From Diphasiastrum complanatum (Eukaryota > Streptophyta > Lycopodiopsida > Lycopodiales > Lycopodiaceae): DNA of 64,000 nt. The stretch lies in the NCBI GenBank assembly GCA_029204225.1, contig CM055113.1:22143605-22207604 (forward strand), given 5' to 3'. Made by a program: the position numbers and the translations under genes. Shown here one piece after another: positions 22,015-31,793 of this stretch (positions are counted from its first letter, which is position 1; the number at the start of each line of letters is the position of its first letter). The notes under the pieces are model-generated. The model did not search any database. It had not been told where the DNA came from and saw only the letters and a list, made by a program, of their open reading frames with translations.

Positions 22015-22413
22015 TCATGATTGCTCTATTATCTGAACAATTCCTCCCAAGTCTTTGCATTTGATTTTCTCTTCATGTTTTTTATGTATCTGCACAGACA
22101 TACATTAATCAAATTATAGTTATTGATCTGAATATTGACAAAAAAGGATAACGAATACAAATTAATATACAAATTCATAAATTTCACTTACCAATTTTCC
22201 ATTCGATATAAAGATGAAATATTCGGGGATATCTTGCTGTAAAAGTGTCAGTTTTGTTCTGATGTAGAATAAGGTATAGTCCTGCTCAACCTCAATAGTA
22301 GTAAATAAATCCCCATTTTCCATGATATCAATGCATATACGATCAGTGTGTCCAATGCTATCTAGACCTTGATCTAATGGGGTCCAAGTACCATTGTGTA
22401 ATGAAACACCATA
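22015..22413 (-). CDS. Last two exons of an unrecognised spliced gene
   Basis: Exon A (22413-22192, 222 bases, 74 codons) follows an acceptor AAATGCTTAG and reads open: YGVSLHNGTWTPL, then DRICIDIMENGDLFTTIEVE, then DIPEYFIFISNGKL. It ends at a consensus donor GTAAGT. After a 102-base intron ending TGTCTGTGCAG, exon B (22089-22015) continues in phase: IHKKHEEKIKCKDLGGIV, then IIEQS and TGA. Exon lengths are multiples of three and splice sites are strong, so this looks like a real coding 3' end. The strand pattern around NGDLFTTIEVE...FIFISNGK recalls ubiquitin-like folds, but I do not recognise the family. Upstream exons are not found; copia and gypsy scraps occupy that side. Confidence 0.55.
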
Positions 22414-22549
22414 CTAAGCATTTGCTTTTCTATAATATATCTAAATGATATGGATGAATGTTTGATTTTACATTCTATATCTACAGTGAATTCTGAAATG
22501 GTTTGTCCTCTTGGAGATACTAAGTCATTAAATTCATGTTGTTCATTGT

Positions 22550-22648
22550 AGCACAGAAGAACAACTAGCTGATATTTTCACTAAGCCACTTACTGGAGAA
22601 AAGTTTGATAAGTTTAGATCAAAACTTTCTGTATTTAAAGTTTGTTGA
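22550..22648 (+). pseudogene. copia RNase H C-terminal tail
   Basis: Reads STEEQLADIFTKPLTGEKF, then FRSKLSVFKVC and a stop: the invariant end of copia polyproteins (ADIFTKPL). A purine tract TTTAAGGGAGAGAG follows at 22690-22703, then the LTR. Everything upstream in the polyprotein is gone. Confidence 0.75.
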
Positions 22649-22703
22649 CTTTAAAGCTATGTATATGACTGTATAAAAAGTGACTCTACTTTAAGGGAGA
22701 GAG

Positions 22704-22975
22704 TTAGAATTAAAGTTATAATCACTGTGTTACTGTACTGTGGGTCCTATCAGTGGATAAGGATCAGTTGGCCTCGCCACAAGGCAAGTCGACGGGACAC
22801 ACGTCCCGCCAACGGCAACCTGGGTCATGCATGGGTTGCCTGAGTGAACAACTATATGTACAGTGTAATTTCATTTTGAGAAATACAGTTGCTATGTGAG
22901 CTTGCTGAGGAGAGCGATTTTCTGTCTGTGTTACTGTGTAGCATGATCTATGTTCCTGTGCAAAGCAAATTCTAA
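22704..22975 (+). repeat. copia LTR (short) behind the RNase H tail
   Basis: It begins TTAGAATT right after the polypurine tract and ends AATTCTAA, giving an inverted terminal pair over about 270 bases. The ends lack the outer TG/CA, so boundaries are approximate. A similar PPT-plus-LTR start (AAGGGAGAGAGTTAGAA) occurs at 51591-51610. Confidence 0.5.
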
Positions 22976-23189
22976 GTTTTTCCGATTCAGACGAGTTATG
23001 TTACATAAAAGCCACTATGTCAAGAACTGATTGGGCCACATGGACATAAAAAGCGGGGGAAAAAAAACTCGTAACAAACGGCCCTTCTGAGTTTGGGAAC
23101 TCCTGTAATGTGACATGAAGGGTTTGGAGTAGAATTAAAATTACAAGGCTCTCCTTTATTTCACTTTTGAAACTTTAAAATATCTATAA

Positions 23190-23395
23190 ACCTCCAGTGC
23201 TTATCCCTTGATACTAGAGTCTTGGTGAAAATTTTGTAGCCTGATTTTCTATTCAACATTAAATTGATTCAATTCCCTTGTCATGGACCTTTTCTCTAAC
23301 AAAGTGCAACTGAATCTATATATGCTTTGTCCCAGAATGATATCTAGGATTTAAAGGTAGACTTATGTAGCTTAAATTGTCACAGAACAGAAAAG
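23190..23395 (-). pseudogene. copia RNase H remnant
   Basis: On -, LFCDNLSYISLPLNPRYHSG, then TKHI, a stop, then IQLHFVREKVHDKGIE. This matches the copia RNase H block (DNxSAIxLxxNPxxHxRTKHIxxxxHFIRE). A stop and a later frameshift are present. It lies in the opposite orientation to the copia tail at 22550. Confidence 0.65.
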
Positions 23396-23479
23396 TAGGT
23401 AAAAGCTAAAAAATATCTAAGTCATTGAGTAAAAGTCAATTTCAAAGTGCCTCTTTAGTGGCCTAGGTGGCAGCAACAT

Positions 23480-23760
23480 ATTCTTGGAGGATGCGCTTTT
23501 GCAATCATCTCTACCTCTATTCTAAGATAGGATGCGGCCAATGGCTCACCATATCTCTCTCTTGGGGTGTGAAAAGACCACTTATTAGGTTATCGCCATC
23601 ATGCAAGCATTTCTTCAAATGACTTGCATGAATATTGGATGCATCTTGAACTCCTTACTAGGTAGTTGTAGCTTATAAGCCACCTCGCTGACCTTGTTGA
23701 TAATCAAACATGGTCCACAATACTCATGTGTTGTACTTGGCTTGTTTTGCCTCTACCCAC
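23480..23760 (-). pseudogene. gypsy integrase end and decayed chromodomain
   Basis: On -, TTHEYCGPCLIINKVSEVAYKL, split here as EYCGPCLIINKV and SEVAYKLQLPSKEFKMHPIF, matches the integrase C-terminal GPF block of chromoviruses. A stop-ridden segment with EYVAAT and ATKEAL follows where a chromodomain is expected. The catalytic core is missing. Confidence 0.55.
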
Positions 23761-23899
23761 CTTTCATTCTCCTAAAATTTTCTTTCATATTGTAGGGATA
23801 GGATATTCTCCCATATATAATGATCCGGAAGATCCTCCACTAGCTCTCTGAAGAGATTTTATTGGTGGATCTAGTGCATTGCACTTCTGAGCCTAATTT

Positions 23900-24600
23900 A
23901 TAACATATGTTCTCGTGTGGTCGTCCTTAGGTTCCACACTTAATAGAATGATTGGTGTGGATAGTTAGTGTTAGCATCTCTTTCTTTCTTGATAGGACCC
24001 AAGTATGGATGTCCATAGACACATTCTCTACAAAGCGGCGGCACGTAATCTTGTCCTTGTCTCTCATTAGGAAATTTATTAATAAGATGATTTCCTCCAC
24101 ATCCATAACATTTGATAGGAGGTTCATCTATTGGTCTCTGAATTTGATTGGCAAATACAAGTACTAGCTCACCTTCATACCTCTCTATGAAGTATATAGG
24201 TGGTTCATCTAGGGATTGAGAAGGGTCGTAAGGTTCTTTGTTGGTAATGTCATATCAGACATAGCTACATTCACATTGGCTAGTGAAACAAGGAGTTTTA
24301 CTATCATCCCTCGTTGTTCATTAGCTCGAGGTGCAAGATTATTGGTTTGGATTCGGAATATATTGGTACTACCTACTCAGTTGAGCCCATTGTTGATTCG
24401 GGGGATAATATTGTAGTGAAGCCACTTGCACTCAAACGGTTGTATCTATACTCAAATGTATCATGTTTGGCTATCTTGCATAAACTACAGTACTTTCCTA
24501 GCTTGTCTAGGCATTGGCACAGTTCTAGGCATTCATTTGTAGTGTGATTTCTCGTACAGATTGCACACCAAGGAGTCTCACATCATGGATAAGTTGGTGG
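23900..24600 (-). pseudogene. gypsy gag zinc-knuckle region
   Basis: On -, about 24590-24420 reads WCAICTRNHTTNEC, then YCSLCKIAKHDTFEY. About 24125-24000 reads IKCYGCGGNHLINKF, then PPLCRECVYGHPYLGP. These are CX2CX4HX4C-type zinc knuckles of a gypsy nucleocapsid, some with a lost last Cys. They resemble the knuckles at 9225-9438 and 33534-34000. The pol region between this gag and the integrase end at 23760 is absent, so the element has a large internal deletion. Confidence 0.6.
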
Positions 24601-25204
24601 CATGATCATCCCGCTACCACTGGTAAGCTCAGAGTCACGTGAAGAGAATATTTTGGACTTGAGAGGCGTGAAATCTCAAAGATCCATGGAACTTCACAAA
24701 GTGTGCGCTGTTGCTTTGCTCGTGGAAATTCCTACTCAATCAAAAGGAACAATCAAAAATGAAAATTATGTTTGATCCGACAAATTAAATGCTCTACAGA
24801 TAACTGCCAACAACATCAAATTGGTCCTCTGGTTCATGTAATCAGCACACATAAGTGCTAACAATGTAATCCAAATCTATCCACATCCAACTGCTCTCTA
24901 GAAATGCATGCAGATTTGGTACACAGAAACTGCTGAAAGATGATATTTAGTAAGTGTTGTGTTGGTGAAGGCCACCTTTCCATTCCTTGAGGTCAGGGGA
25001 TGGCTCCATTCAGTCAAACAAATGAGTACATCCAAGAGAAAAGAAATAAACTGCTAGAAGGCACTTATATACCAGAATGATCAATAAATCATCGCAACAA
25101 GAATACTAGCATGTTCTAGAGCAATAGTACTGTAATGAGAATTACATATAGACTGAGCATAATTAATTCTATCTACAGGTCAGACAGAAAGCGGTTCTGT
25201 GATT
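24601..25204. other. No gene seen; downstream flank of the DUF688 gene
   Basis: No ORF or repeat match. The part next to 25205 is the likely 3' UTR of the - strand DUF688 gene. Confidence 0.4.
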
Positions 25205-26461
25205 TCAGCTGCAGATGGGATTCATTGGTCTGGGAATAGCCACAACGATCATGTTAGTAGATCCACCACACACAAGAGGTCCATACTTGTGGCCGCTGAA
25301 GGAAATCTTCTCTTCCGGCCGGTACCTGGATCTATTCTTGGAAGTTGTTCTGTAATGCTGCAGATCGCCGTAGCCACATCTGGGACTGTAATTGACAATG
25401 CTTCTTCTGGGAAACTCGGAAACTTGCTTTGACGAGAGATCCTCTTTGTCCGACGAGTATGTTCGACGAGAATTCTGCAGGGAGCTCCTTTCACGTGGTT
25501 GTTCTGAGCTGAAATATTTGCGATCTCTTTCTTTCTTAGCTCCCAATTGGTACAGTTGATTCTCTGCAGTACTAGGGGAGAATTCTGCGAGAAGCCTTTC
25601 CAGACCGCTTCCATCAGGAGAATTTCTAGAAAGAACCTCTTCAAAGGAATGAGTTTGGGCCATAATTTTCTTGTGGCGTGCTTGTGGAGCACCGTTTTTC
25701 GTGAGTGGCTCACTTTTGGAGTATCGAGCCTTCGGAGGAGCACGATATTCCATCCTTTTGTGTTGGATGGGATCCTCTGATAGAGAAGTAACTTGCTGCC
25801 AAAGGGATTTTATGTCATCAGTGACTCCTGAAGATCGGGCTGATTCAGAAAATCCATTGCTGCTGCTGAACTCAATAAGATCAGAGGATAGAAACTTTTC
25901 GGAGAATGAGGATTTCGTCTGCAGTCGCGGAGGTAGCTTCAGCGGCATGATCCTGTTGCCCACAGGAGCTACCTGCTCTTTTTCAGTTGGAATAGCGACC
26001 TCATTGCACTCGGAGACAATGCTCACTTCAGGACTCGGAGAAGGATTGTTCTTTTCCGGAGCTAGTTTGGGCTTGCCGGGCTTTTCCTCCCACACGAACG
26101 GCACCTGCTGCTTTGGTCGATCGCTACCATAGTCTGAGTCTATATCCATATCAGTACCGCTCGGCTGCTGCACGAGGCTTACCCTTCTTAGAAGGCGACT
26201 AGTAGATTGTTTTGAGCGCATCCGATTGTCTGAAGTATGAATGTTAGAAACCAGACTGCGAGGTTTGCTGGGCAGAACTGCCTTCGAGGTGCCTACTGTC
26301 CCATCCCAGTTCAAATTGTGTTCAGCTGAAGCATATATACGGAAGGAAAAGTCCATGACTGATTCCGCCGTCAAGGGATGATAACCTTTGTTCGGTGCAA
26401 CGGTTTCTGTTGAAAATAAGATTGCAAGATCACTGTAAGTTGTAACTTGCATATTTTGCAA
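25205..26461 (-). CDS. DUF688 family protein
   Basis: An uninterrupted 418-codon ORF. Residues 120-132 (VPFVWEEKPGKPK) are the hallmark block of the plant DUF688 family; MDFSFRIYAS (36-45) and the C-terminal MIVVAIPRP (404-412) also look conserved. The rest is Ser-rich, basic and probably disordered. Function is unknown; family members are generally thought to be nuclear or cytosolic. The ATG at 26461 is the ORF limit and not certain. A strong acceptor (TTATTTTCAACAG) lies in the coding direction near residue 18, so the first residues may be intron and a short first exon may lie upstream. Codon use and length make it a real host gene, unlike the broken retroelement ORFs around it. Confidence 0.8.
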   Translation of the reverse strand: MQNMQVTTYSDLAILFSTETVAPNKGYHPLTAESVMDFSFRIYASAEHNLNWDGTVGTSKAVLPSKPRSLVSNIHTSDNRMRSKQSTSRLLRRVSLVQQPSGTDMDIDSDYGSDRPKQQVPFVWEEKPGKPKLAPEKNNPSPSPEVSIVSECNEVAIPTEKEQVAPVGNRIMPLKLPPRLQTKSSFSEKFLSSDLIEFSSSNGFSESARSSGVTDDIKSLWQQVTSLSEDPIQHKRMEYRAPPKARYSKSEPLTKNGAPQARHKKIMAQTHSFEEVLSRNSPDGSGLERLLAEFSPSTAENQLYQLGAKKERDRKYFSSEQPRERSSLQNSRRTYSSDKEDLSSKQVSEFPRRSIVNYSPRCGYGDLQHYRTTSKNRSRYRPEEKISFSGHKYGPLVCGGSTNMIVVAIPRPMNPICS

Positions 26462-26529
26462 AATCTGAACAAAGCCCAGATTATTTATGCAATATATATG
26501 ATGCTATGCTGCATCTCAATGGAATATCC

Positions 26530-26735
26530 ATACGAGAGTGTTTGATATTCTCCTTTCTTCTATTTGCTTTCATTGATAACAGACTTTTTTATAGAGTGTT
26601 TGATATTCTTCTTTCTTCTTTTTGCTCTTCAGTGATAATAGATAATGTTTGAGATTCTTTTCTCTTCTAATTGCTCTTGATTGATAAATTATAATAGATA
26701 TTCTGCTTTGAGAACGTTTGATATTCTTTTATCAG
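26530..26735. repeat. Imperfect short tandem repeats upstream of the DUF688 gene
   Basis: Three to four diverged copies of a unit of about 60 bases (GTTTGATATTCT-CTTTCTTCT-TTTGCT-TGATAA). It lies 70-270 bases upstream of the ORF start, so in the promoter or a 5' intron. Confidence 0.65.
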
Positions 26736-26739
26736 GCTA

Positions 26740-27790
26740 TTATCTACCAATAAGATCTTCTCTCTGCAGATTACAGCCATAAGTTCAGAACCCACTTGAG
26801 ATACTCCATCTCTTCTTTGGCTGCTGCCTGATATGGGGTTATGTGTTGAATCCTGCAGATTCTTAAAACTTGTGGAGGATGCAAAATACAGGTTGCACAA
26901 TTGGGTTCATAGTTATCTGTTCTTGGGATACGAGCCCATGCTGTAAACAACGTACTTTTGTAACCATATAGCCTCTATGACTACTACTTGGTAAGCAAGC
27001 TGCCTGGCGGTATTTGGAAGGCGCTACACATGTCAAAGAGTCAATCTGCCTTTCAAAGTGATCAAAAATTCAAACAAAATGTCATTTGAAAAAGCAACTT
27101 ACAAAGAATCTCCTTTTGTTTGAAAGGTAGCTTCCAAAAAGGTCAAATTCATCTTGAAGGTCAAAATCTTAAAACTTTTTCATACACCTTCCCATTGGAA
27201 AGGTAACCCTTAAATTTAAGCTTCATTTGAATAACAATAAACATAAAAGTAGCCCTAATAGGATTTGCCCTTCAAGTCTAGTTGATGATTTGGATTGCCC
27301 ATTGCATGCCATCTCATAAGTATTTCAAGGAGTACGTGTCTAGCCCCTTGCCTAAGGTTTTTACCGCTGGTAAACACTGTACATTTGTTTAAAATTTTCA
27401 GGTTATCTATTCCATTATAGTCGCCTTGCCTCTGCTATTTAAAATTGCACGGTAACACTTCAAGGCTTCCTCGCCTTTCACAGAATATTAAAATAATTCA
27501 TTGAGTTTCACATGAAGCCCACATTTAAAATTTTCATTTAAGCTAGAAAGCTAACTTTAATAAGCCAATATCATTGAAAACCAAAGCTCTACAAAGCCAT
27601 TCATAATTTTGTCATATAACATCTTTTGAAGGCTTCAAATATCTCTAGACTTTTGATTTGATAGGCAAAGAATCAACTAGGCCCATTCCTTACTTGGCAT
27701 GGCCTATAAGAAATCACTTCTACTTACCTAGGGCAAGGTATCTTAAAGTTTTGCTAAAACATGGTGTGGCACTCTCATTTCGAGTTTGGA

Positions 27791-27847
<57 letters not shown>

Positions 27848-28130
27848 CTTTCTAGTTGGCTTGGACTATGGCTATTGGAGTATGTGTATACTATTGTAGC
27901 TATACAATAAAAAAAAAAATTCCAAAAAGTAATAAGACCACTACAATATTATAAACAAGTGTTTTTTATACAAAGAAGATTTCCCTATGAAGAAATTAGC
28001 AAACCGTCTCAAGGGAGCCAACCTAGTTAATTAAAGATAAATAAAGAGGAAACTAGCTAGCTTGACACAAAAAACAACACACGTCATAAAGGCATTTACA
28101 TAATAGTACTTTGGAGAAGATAACTGAGGT
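26740..28130. other. No gene seen
   Basis: Apart from the microsatellite at 27797-27844 there is no supported feature. The - ORF at 26667-26900 could contain an upstream exon of the DUF688 gene, but nothing ties it to that family. Confidence 0.35.
27797..27844. repeat. (CT)24 microsatellite
   Basis: Uninterrupted CT dinucleotides over 48 bases. The + ORF running through it (LSLSLS...) is an artefact of the repeat. Confidence 0.95.
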
Positions 28131-28345
28131 GTGCAGGAGTAAAATTGATGAATTTGGGAACTGATTTTGGTGATCTAAAGATGATTTGGTTCTTGGCAAT
28201 CCAAACTTCCCAAAGTAAGAAAACCCCACAAAGTAAACTTGTGCATGAGTAAACTTGATGAATTTGGGAATTGACGTTCGTGATCTAAAGATAATTTGGT
28301 TCTTGGCAATCCAAACTTCCCAAAGTAAGAAAGCCCCACAAAGTA
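28131..28345. repeat. Tandem duplication, two units of about 110 bases
   Basis: 28131-28240 and 28241-28345 are near copies (TTGATGAATTTGGGAA ... CAAACTTCCCAAAGTAAG). The duplication overlaps the LINE-like remnant on - and repeats its tail. Confidence 0.85.
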
Positions 28346-28618
28346 GTCAAAGTAGTGACTCGTCAGCATTTGTGAGTGAGTGATTTTAAATATGAGGGAA
28401 TCCAAAGTAAAAGGGATTGTATTTAGAATATTCCAAAGTAGAATCCAGGTGGAGACATGACAATCAAAGAATAGATGAGAACGAGTTATTAGGCTTAAAA
28501 TGAAAAGCCAATTGGTTTTGAGAGAGAGGGTGTGGATGAAAAGATGGTGGCAGGTTTTATATCTGTAAAAAGGGAGTTCTATGAATGGTCTTGAGTCTCT
28601 TGTTTCAAGCAACGTCAA
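28175..28618 (-). pseudogene. LINE reverse-transcriptase C-terminal remnant (zf-RVT-like)
   Basis: The - ORF contains SHLFFDCHVSTWILLWNILN and later YFGKFGLPRTK, echoed as GSLDCQEPN in the duplicated unit. This resembles the C-terminal zinc-binding tail of plant L1-type LINEs (H-L-F-x-x-C, W-x-x-I, then the W-x-x-R-N block). No RT or endonuclease core is adjacent. Tentative. Confidence 0.4.
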
Positions 28619-28619
28619 A

Positions 28620-29857
28620 ATTGTTCATGTTCCATTTGGCATTTAAGTAAAGGAAGATGCAAAAGTGAGAAAAAAATTAAGAAAAAGAAATAGGAGAAAG
28701 AAGCGAAAGTTGGAAAAACTATAGGGGAGGAGGAAGGTGAAAGAGTGGGACATGGAGTGACAAAAAAAAAAATTGAGGTATTGTGCAATGTTTTTACTTG
28801 TGCTATTTTTTTTTTTGGCCATATTTTTATTATTTTAATAGAAAATTTTAGTATTTGCTAGTCAAAATTCAACATTTTATCGCCAACTTTAATAAAAATA
28901 TATTACAGTTTACAATAAATCACCTTACTTTTGATGATTTATCATTATATGCATGCTATTAGTAACTATATAAAATTTTGTACACGTAACTTTGCCATAT
29001 TATAAACTTTAACAATAAATAAATCACCTAGAGTATAATACTTTAGCTATTTTATATTTTGAATTGAAAACCTCAAGTATTGCCAAAGAAAACATTATAT
29101 TTCCTTGTTGACTTTCCTCAAGTAATTTTTTTTTAATGGAACACTCTTTGGATGAGAGAAGAGACAAGTCTTCATTAAGTGCTTAATACAGGATTATTGT
29201 TGAGAGAACCAAGATGGGATAATTGAGTATACTCGTCAACTGATAAAGAGGAAGGAGATGGATAAGTGAGTGAGGAGATAATGGAAAGGAAAGAGAGGAG
29301 AAGACTTTGAGAATATAGCTATTTTTGAATATGAAGCCATTGAGACAAAGAACAATAATGAGTAGGGTGCAATGAAGAACAATAGTGGTAGAGCGAGAGG
29401 CAAAAGAGTGAGTGAAGTTGAGAAGGATGAACGTCCGTAGCGAGTCAAAGAGGAAAATTTTGGAAACTTTACATTGGCTGAGGAACTAGTATATAATGAG
29501 GACCCAAACCTTTCGAGAGATCAATGCATATAGACCACTAAGGGAGACTCTTACCACCCAAAAAAAAGGAAGCATATGAAGAATTTGATGAGAGAGTTGG
29601 ACATGTTCTGGACTAGAGATATATCAACAATTAAAAGATCAAGTAGGAAAAAATGATGTGCTTGACAACTGAGAATCTAACAACAAAAGAAAGAGTAAAA
29701 GGGTCCCATTAACAAGCTTGTGGGAAAAGGAGTCAAAAAATCATTCAAATTTGTATTGTTGGTGAGGGAGAGACCAAAAAGAAACTATGACGAATTTGGA
29801 AGGTGGTGCCACAAGCGATCATCTAAATGCCCAAGGTAGAAATCCAAAGGGGAGAGA
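28620..29857. other. AT-rich and purine-rich stretch without a gene
   Basis: Purine-rich tracts (28650-28760 and 29240-29420) and AT-rich sequence, with only chance ORFs. Confidence 0.4.
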
Positions 29858-30301
29858 TGTTACGAACCCCTTAGATCTCTGATTGCCTTGAAGGTTGATG
29901 CACACCCCATACCAGTGACGACGCATCATATCCGCCCATCCATTGGGTCACTGCCAACCCACCCCCATGAACTGGAGTTACCGATATCCACATGCCCAAT
30001 CAAGCCTTTGGCGATAACTAGCATCCCATACCACCAGCCATCGCCCTCAGCTCTCCTTAGCATACATCTCCTAGCCTGGATATTGCATGTGCTCTCCATC
30101 CACCAACTCCCGAGTAAACTGAGTCAATGGAAAAAGGAAAGCCCCACCACTATATAGGCATAGCATAGTGGGTCCCATCAAGCACGGTCCCACCGTCGGT
30201 GACACATGATCACCTAGGATGGTGACCCGTAGCACTAAAACATGTCGATAATGCCCCTTGCAAGGTTGTCATTGAAGGGCGTACCATTATGGCACATAAC
30301 A
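29858..30301 (-). repeat. 3' LTR of gypsy-4
   Basis: The 444-bp unit has TGTTACG at 29858 and CATAACA ending at 30301, so TG...CA on either strand. On - it follows a purine-rich TTGGGGATGGAA tract directly downstream of the chromodomain ORF. A central TATATAG box lies at about 30150-30158. The plus-strand side also has a purine run (AAAGGGGAGAGA) before 29858, but no coding. Confidence 0.6.
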
Positions 30302-30355
30302 TTCCATCCCCAATAAAAACTTCCTTCTATGGGAAAAATCCAAGGAATCTAAGTC

Positions 30356-31585
30356 TTAAGTCATCTTTTTTTTTTCCCATGTGTCCTCATCATCCGACTT
30401 ACCTTTCCAACAAATCAGATGTTTAACAATTAGACGATTTCTCAACTGATGACATCGAGTATCCATGATTCTATCAGGCTCATGGGGCAAAAAGGCAGTT
30501 AGATTTTCTAACAACACTAGATCATAACTAGGAATTAGGTTGTCCTTTCCGCCAAGTCGTTCTTTTAAATGACTCACTTGGAATACAGGATGAACCTTAG
30601 TTCCACAGGGAAGTTCTAGTCGATATGTGGTCCAATTGTTAACAATCTTAAAAGGGCCGCTATATCGTGGAGACAGTTTGGGGCATTTCCCATTTAAAGG
30701 ACCTTAAAATCTTTTGGAATTCTAAGATATACCCAATCACCAATCTGAAATTCTCACGAAGAGGGGCTTCAATTAGCATAGAATTGGGCTCTAATGATTT
30801 CTTTAGCCACTTCCTGCATATCATGCAAGAAAACAGCTGTAGCTTGTACCTTGAGGCTTTTGAGTCCAACGGAGATAGGAAAAGGAGGCTGAAAGCCATA
30901 CAAGAGCATTAAAAAACTAAGTCCAATGGTAGAATGCTTCATACTATTGTATGCAAACTCAACCACTGGGAGGTACTTTTCCCAATTTGACTATCATTTG
31001 GAAACATATGCATGAAGCATATCCTCTATATATTGGTGTGACACGTTCAATTGGCCCATTGGACTCTGGGTGATCCATAGACAAAAGTCTTAAGATAGTT
31101 TCCAATCTTTCAAAGATTGCCTGACAGAACTTGCTAGTGAACTTAGAATCATGATCACTACCAATATCGTTCGGCAAACCATGCAACCTGAACAACTTTT
31201 CAACAAAGAGTTATGCAAGTTCCAAAGCTTTGACAGTACTTTTTTTGGAATAAACTGTGCCATTTTGGTTAGCCTGTCAACTACTACCCAAACAACATCA
31301 CAACTCTTCCCTATCTTGGGAAGTCCAATCTCAAAATCCATGTTAATACATTCTCACTTCTTGTTGGGAATTTCCAACTGATGCAATAGACCAACTACTT
31401 TGAGTCTTTCCACTTTATTAACATGGCATTGTTTACACTTGTGAACATATGCCTCCACATGACCTTTCATCTTTGGCCAATAAAATTATGTTTTAACAAG
31501 GTCAAGCATTCTCTGAATACCAGGATGTCTTGCACTAGAACTATTGTGACATTCGTGCAGGATTGGGGCCCTAATGTCCCTCTTA
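30356..31585 (-). pseudogene. gypsy-4 integrase and chromodomain, truncated
   Basis: On -, about 31560-31380 holds the zinc-binding region (HPGIQRMLDLVKT, a stop, then HKCKQCHVNK). 31341-31195 holds DFEIGLPKIGKS and VVVDRLTKMAQF. 31195-30959 holds the core middle (GLPNDIGSDHDSKFTS; DHPESNG). 30966-30769 reads EFAYNSMKHSTIG, and 30577-30356 is the chromodomain (RNRLIVKHLICWKGKSDDEDTW). It is closely related in layout to gypsy-1. Everything upstream of the integrase is replaced at 31585/31586 by an LTR fragment of another family. Confidence 0.8.
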
Positions 31586-31793
31586 AACTCAAGATAACTT
31601 AGAATCTTTTATTTTCTAAGTTTAAGTTCTCTAGGTTTTCCAATTTAGAAGTTTAGAATTCAATTAAGTTTCTACCCATGGACTTATAACACACATGCCA
31701 TGGTAGGAGTTTATTAACAAGTACTCACACATGGACTTACAATACACATGCCACGGTGTTTTATTTTACTTTGATTTTACTTTGTTGCTAACA
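31586..31793 (-). repeat. Fragment of the 5067-5937 type LTR
   Basis: It matches 5723-5937 (AACTCAAGATAACTTAGAATC ... GTTGCTAACA), ending with the same GCTAACA terminus. On - it is the first 208 bases of that LTR. The cut at 31586 is the junction with the gypsy-4 integrase. Confidence 0.8.

Noticed and set aside
25547..26132. + ORFs opposite the DUF688 gene
   Set aside because: Antisense shadows of a real coding region.
26667..26900. - ORF as first exon of the DUF688 gene
   Set aside because: The position is plausible, but there is no recognisable family sequence and no clear donor in phase, so it is only noted in the gene entry.
27658..27855. + ORF ending in LSLSLSLS
   Set aside because: Produced by the CT microsatellite.
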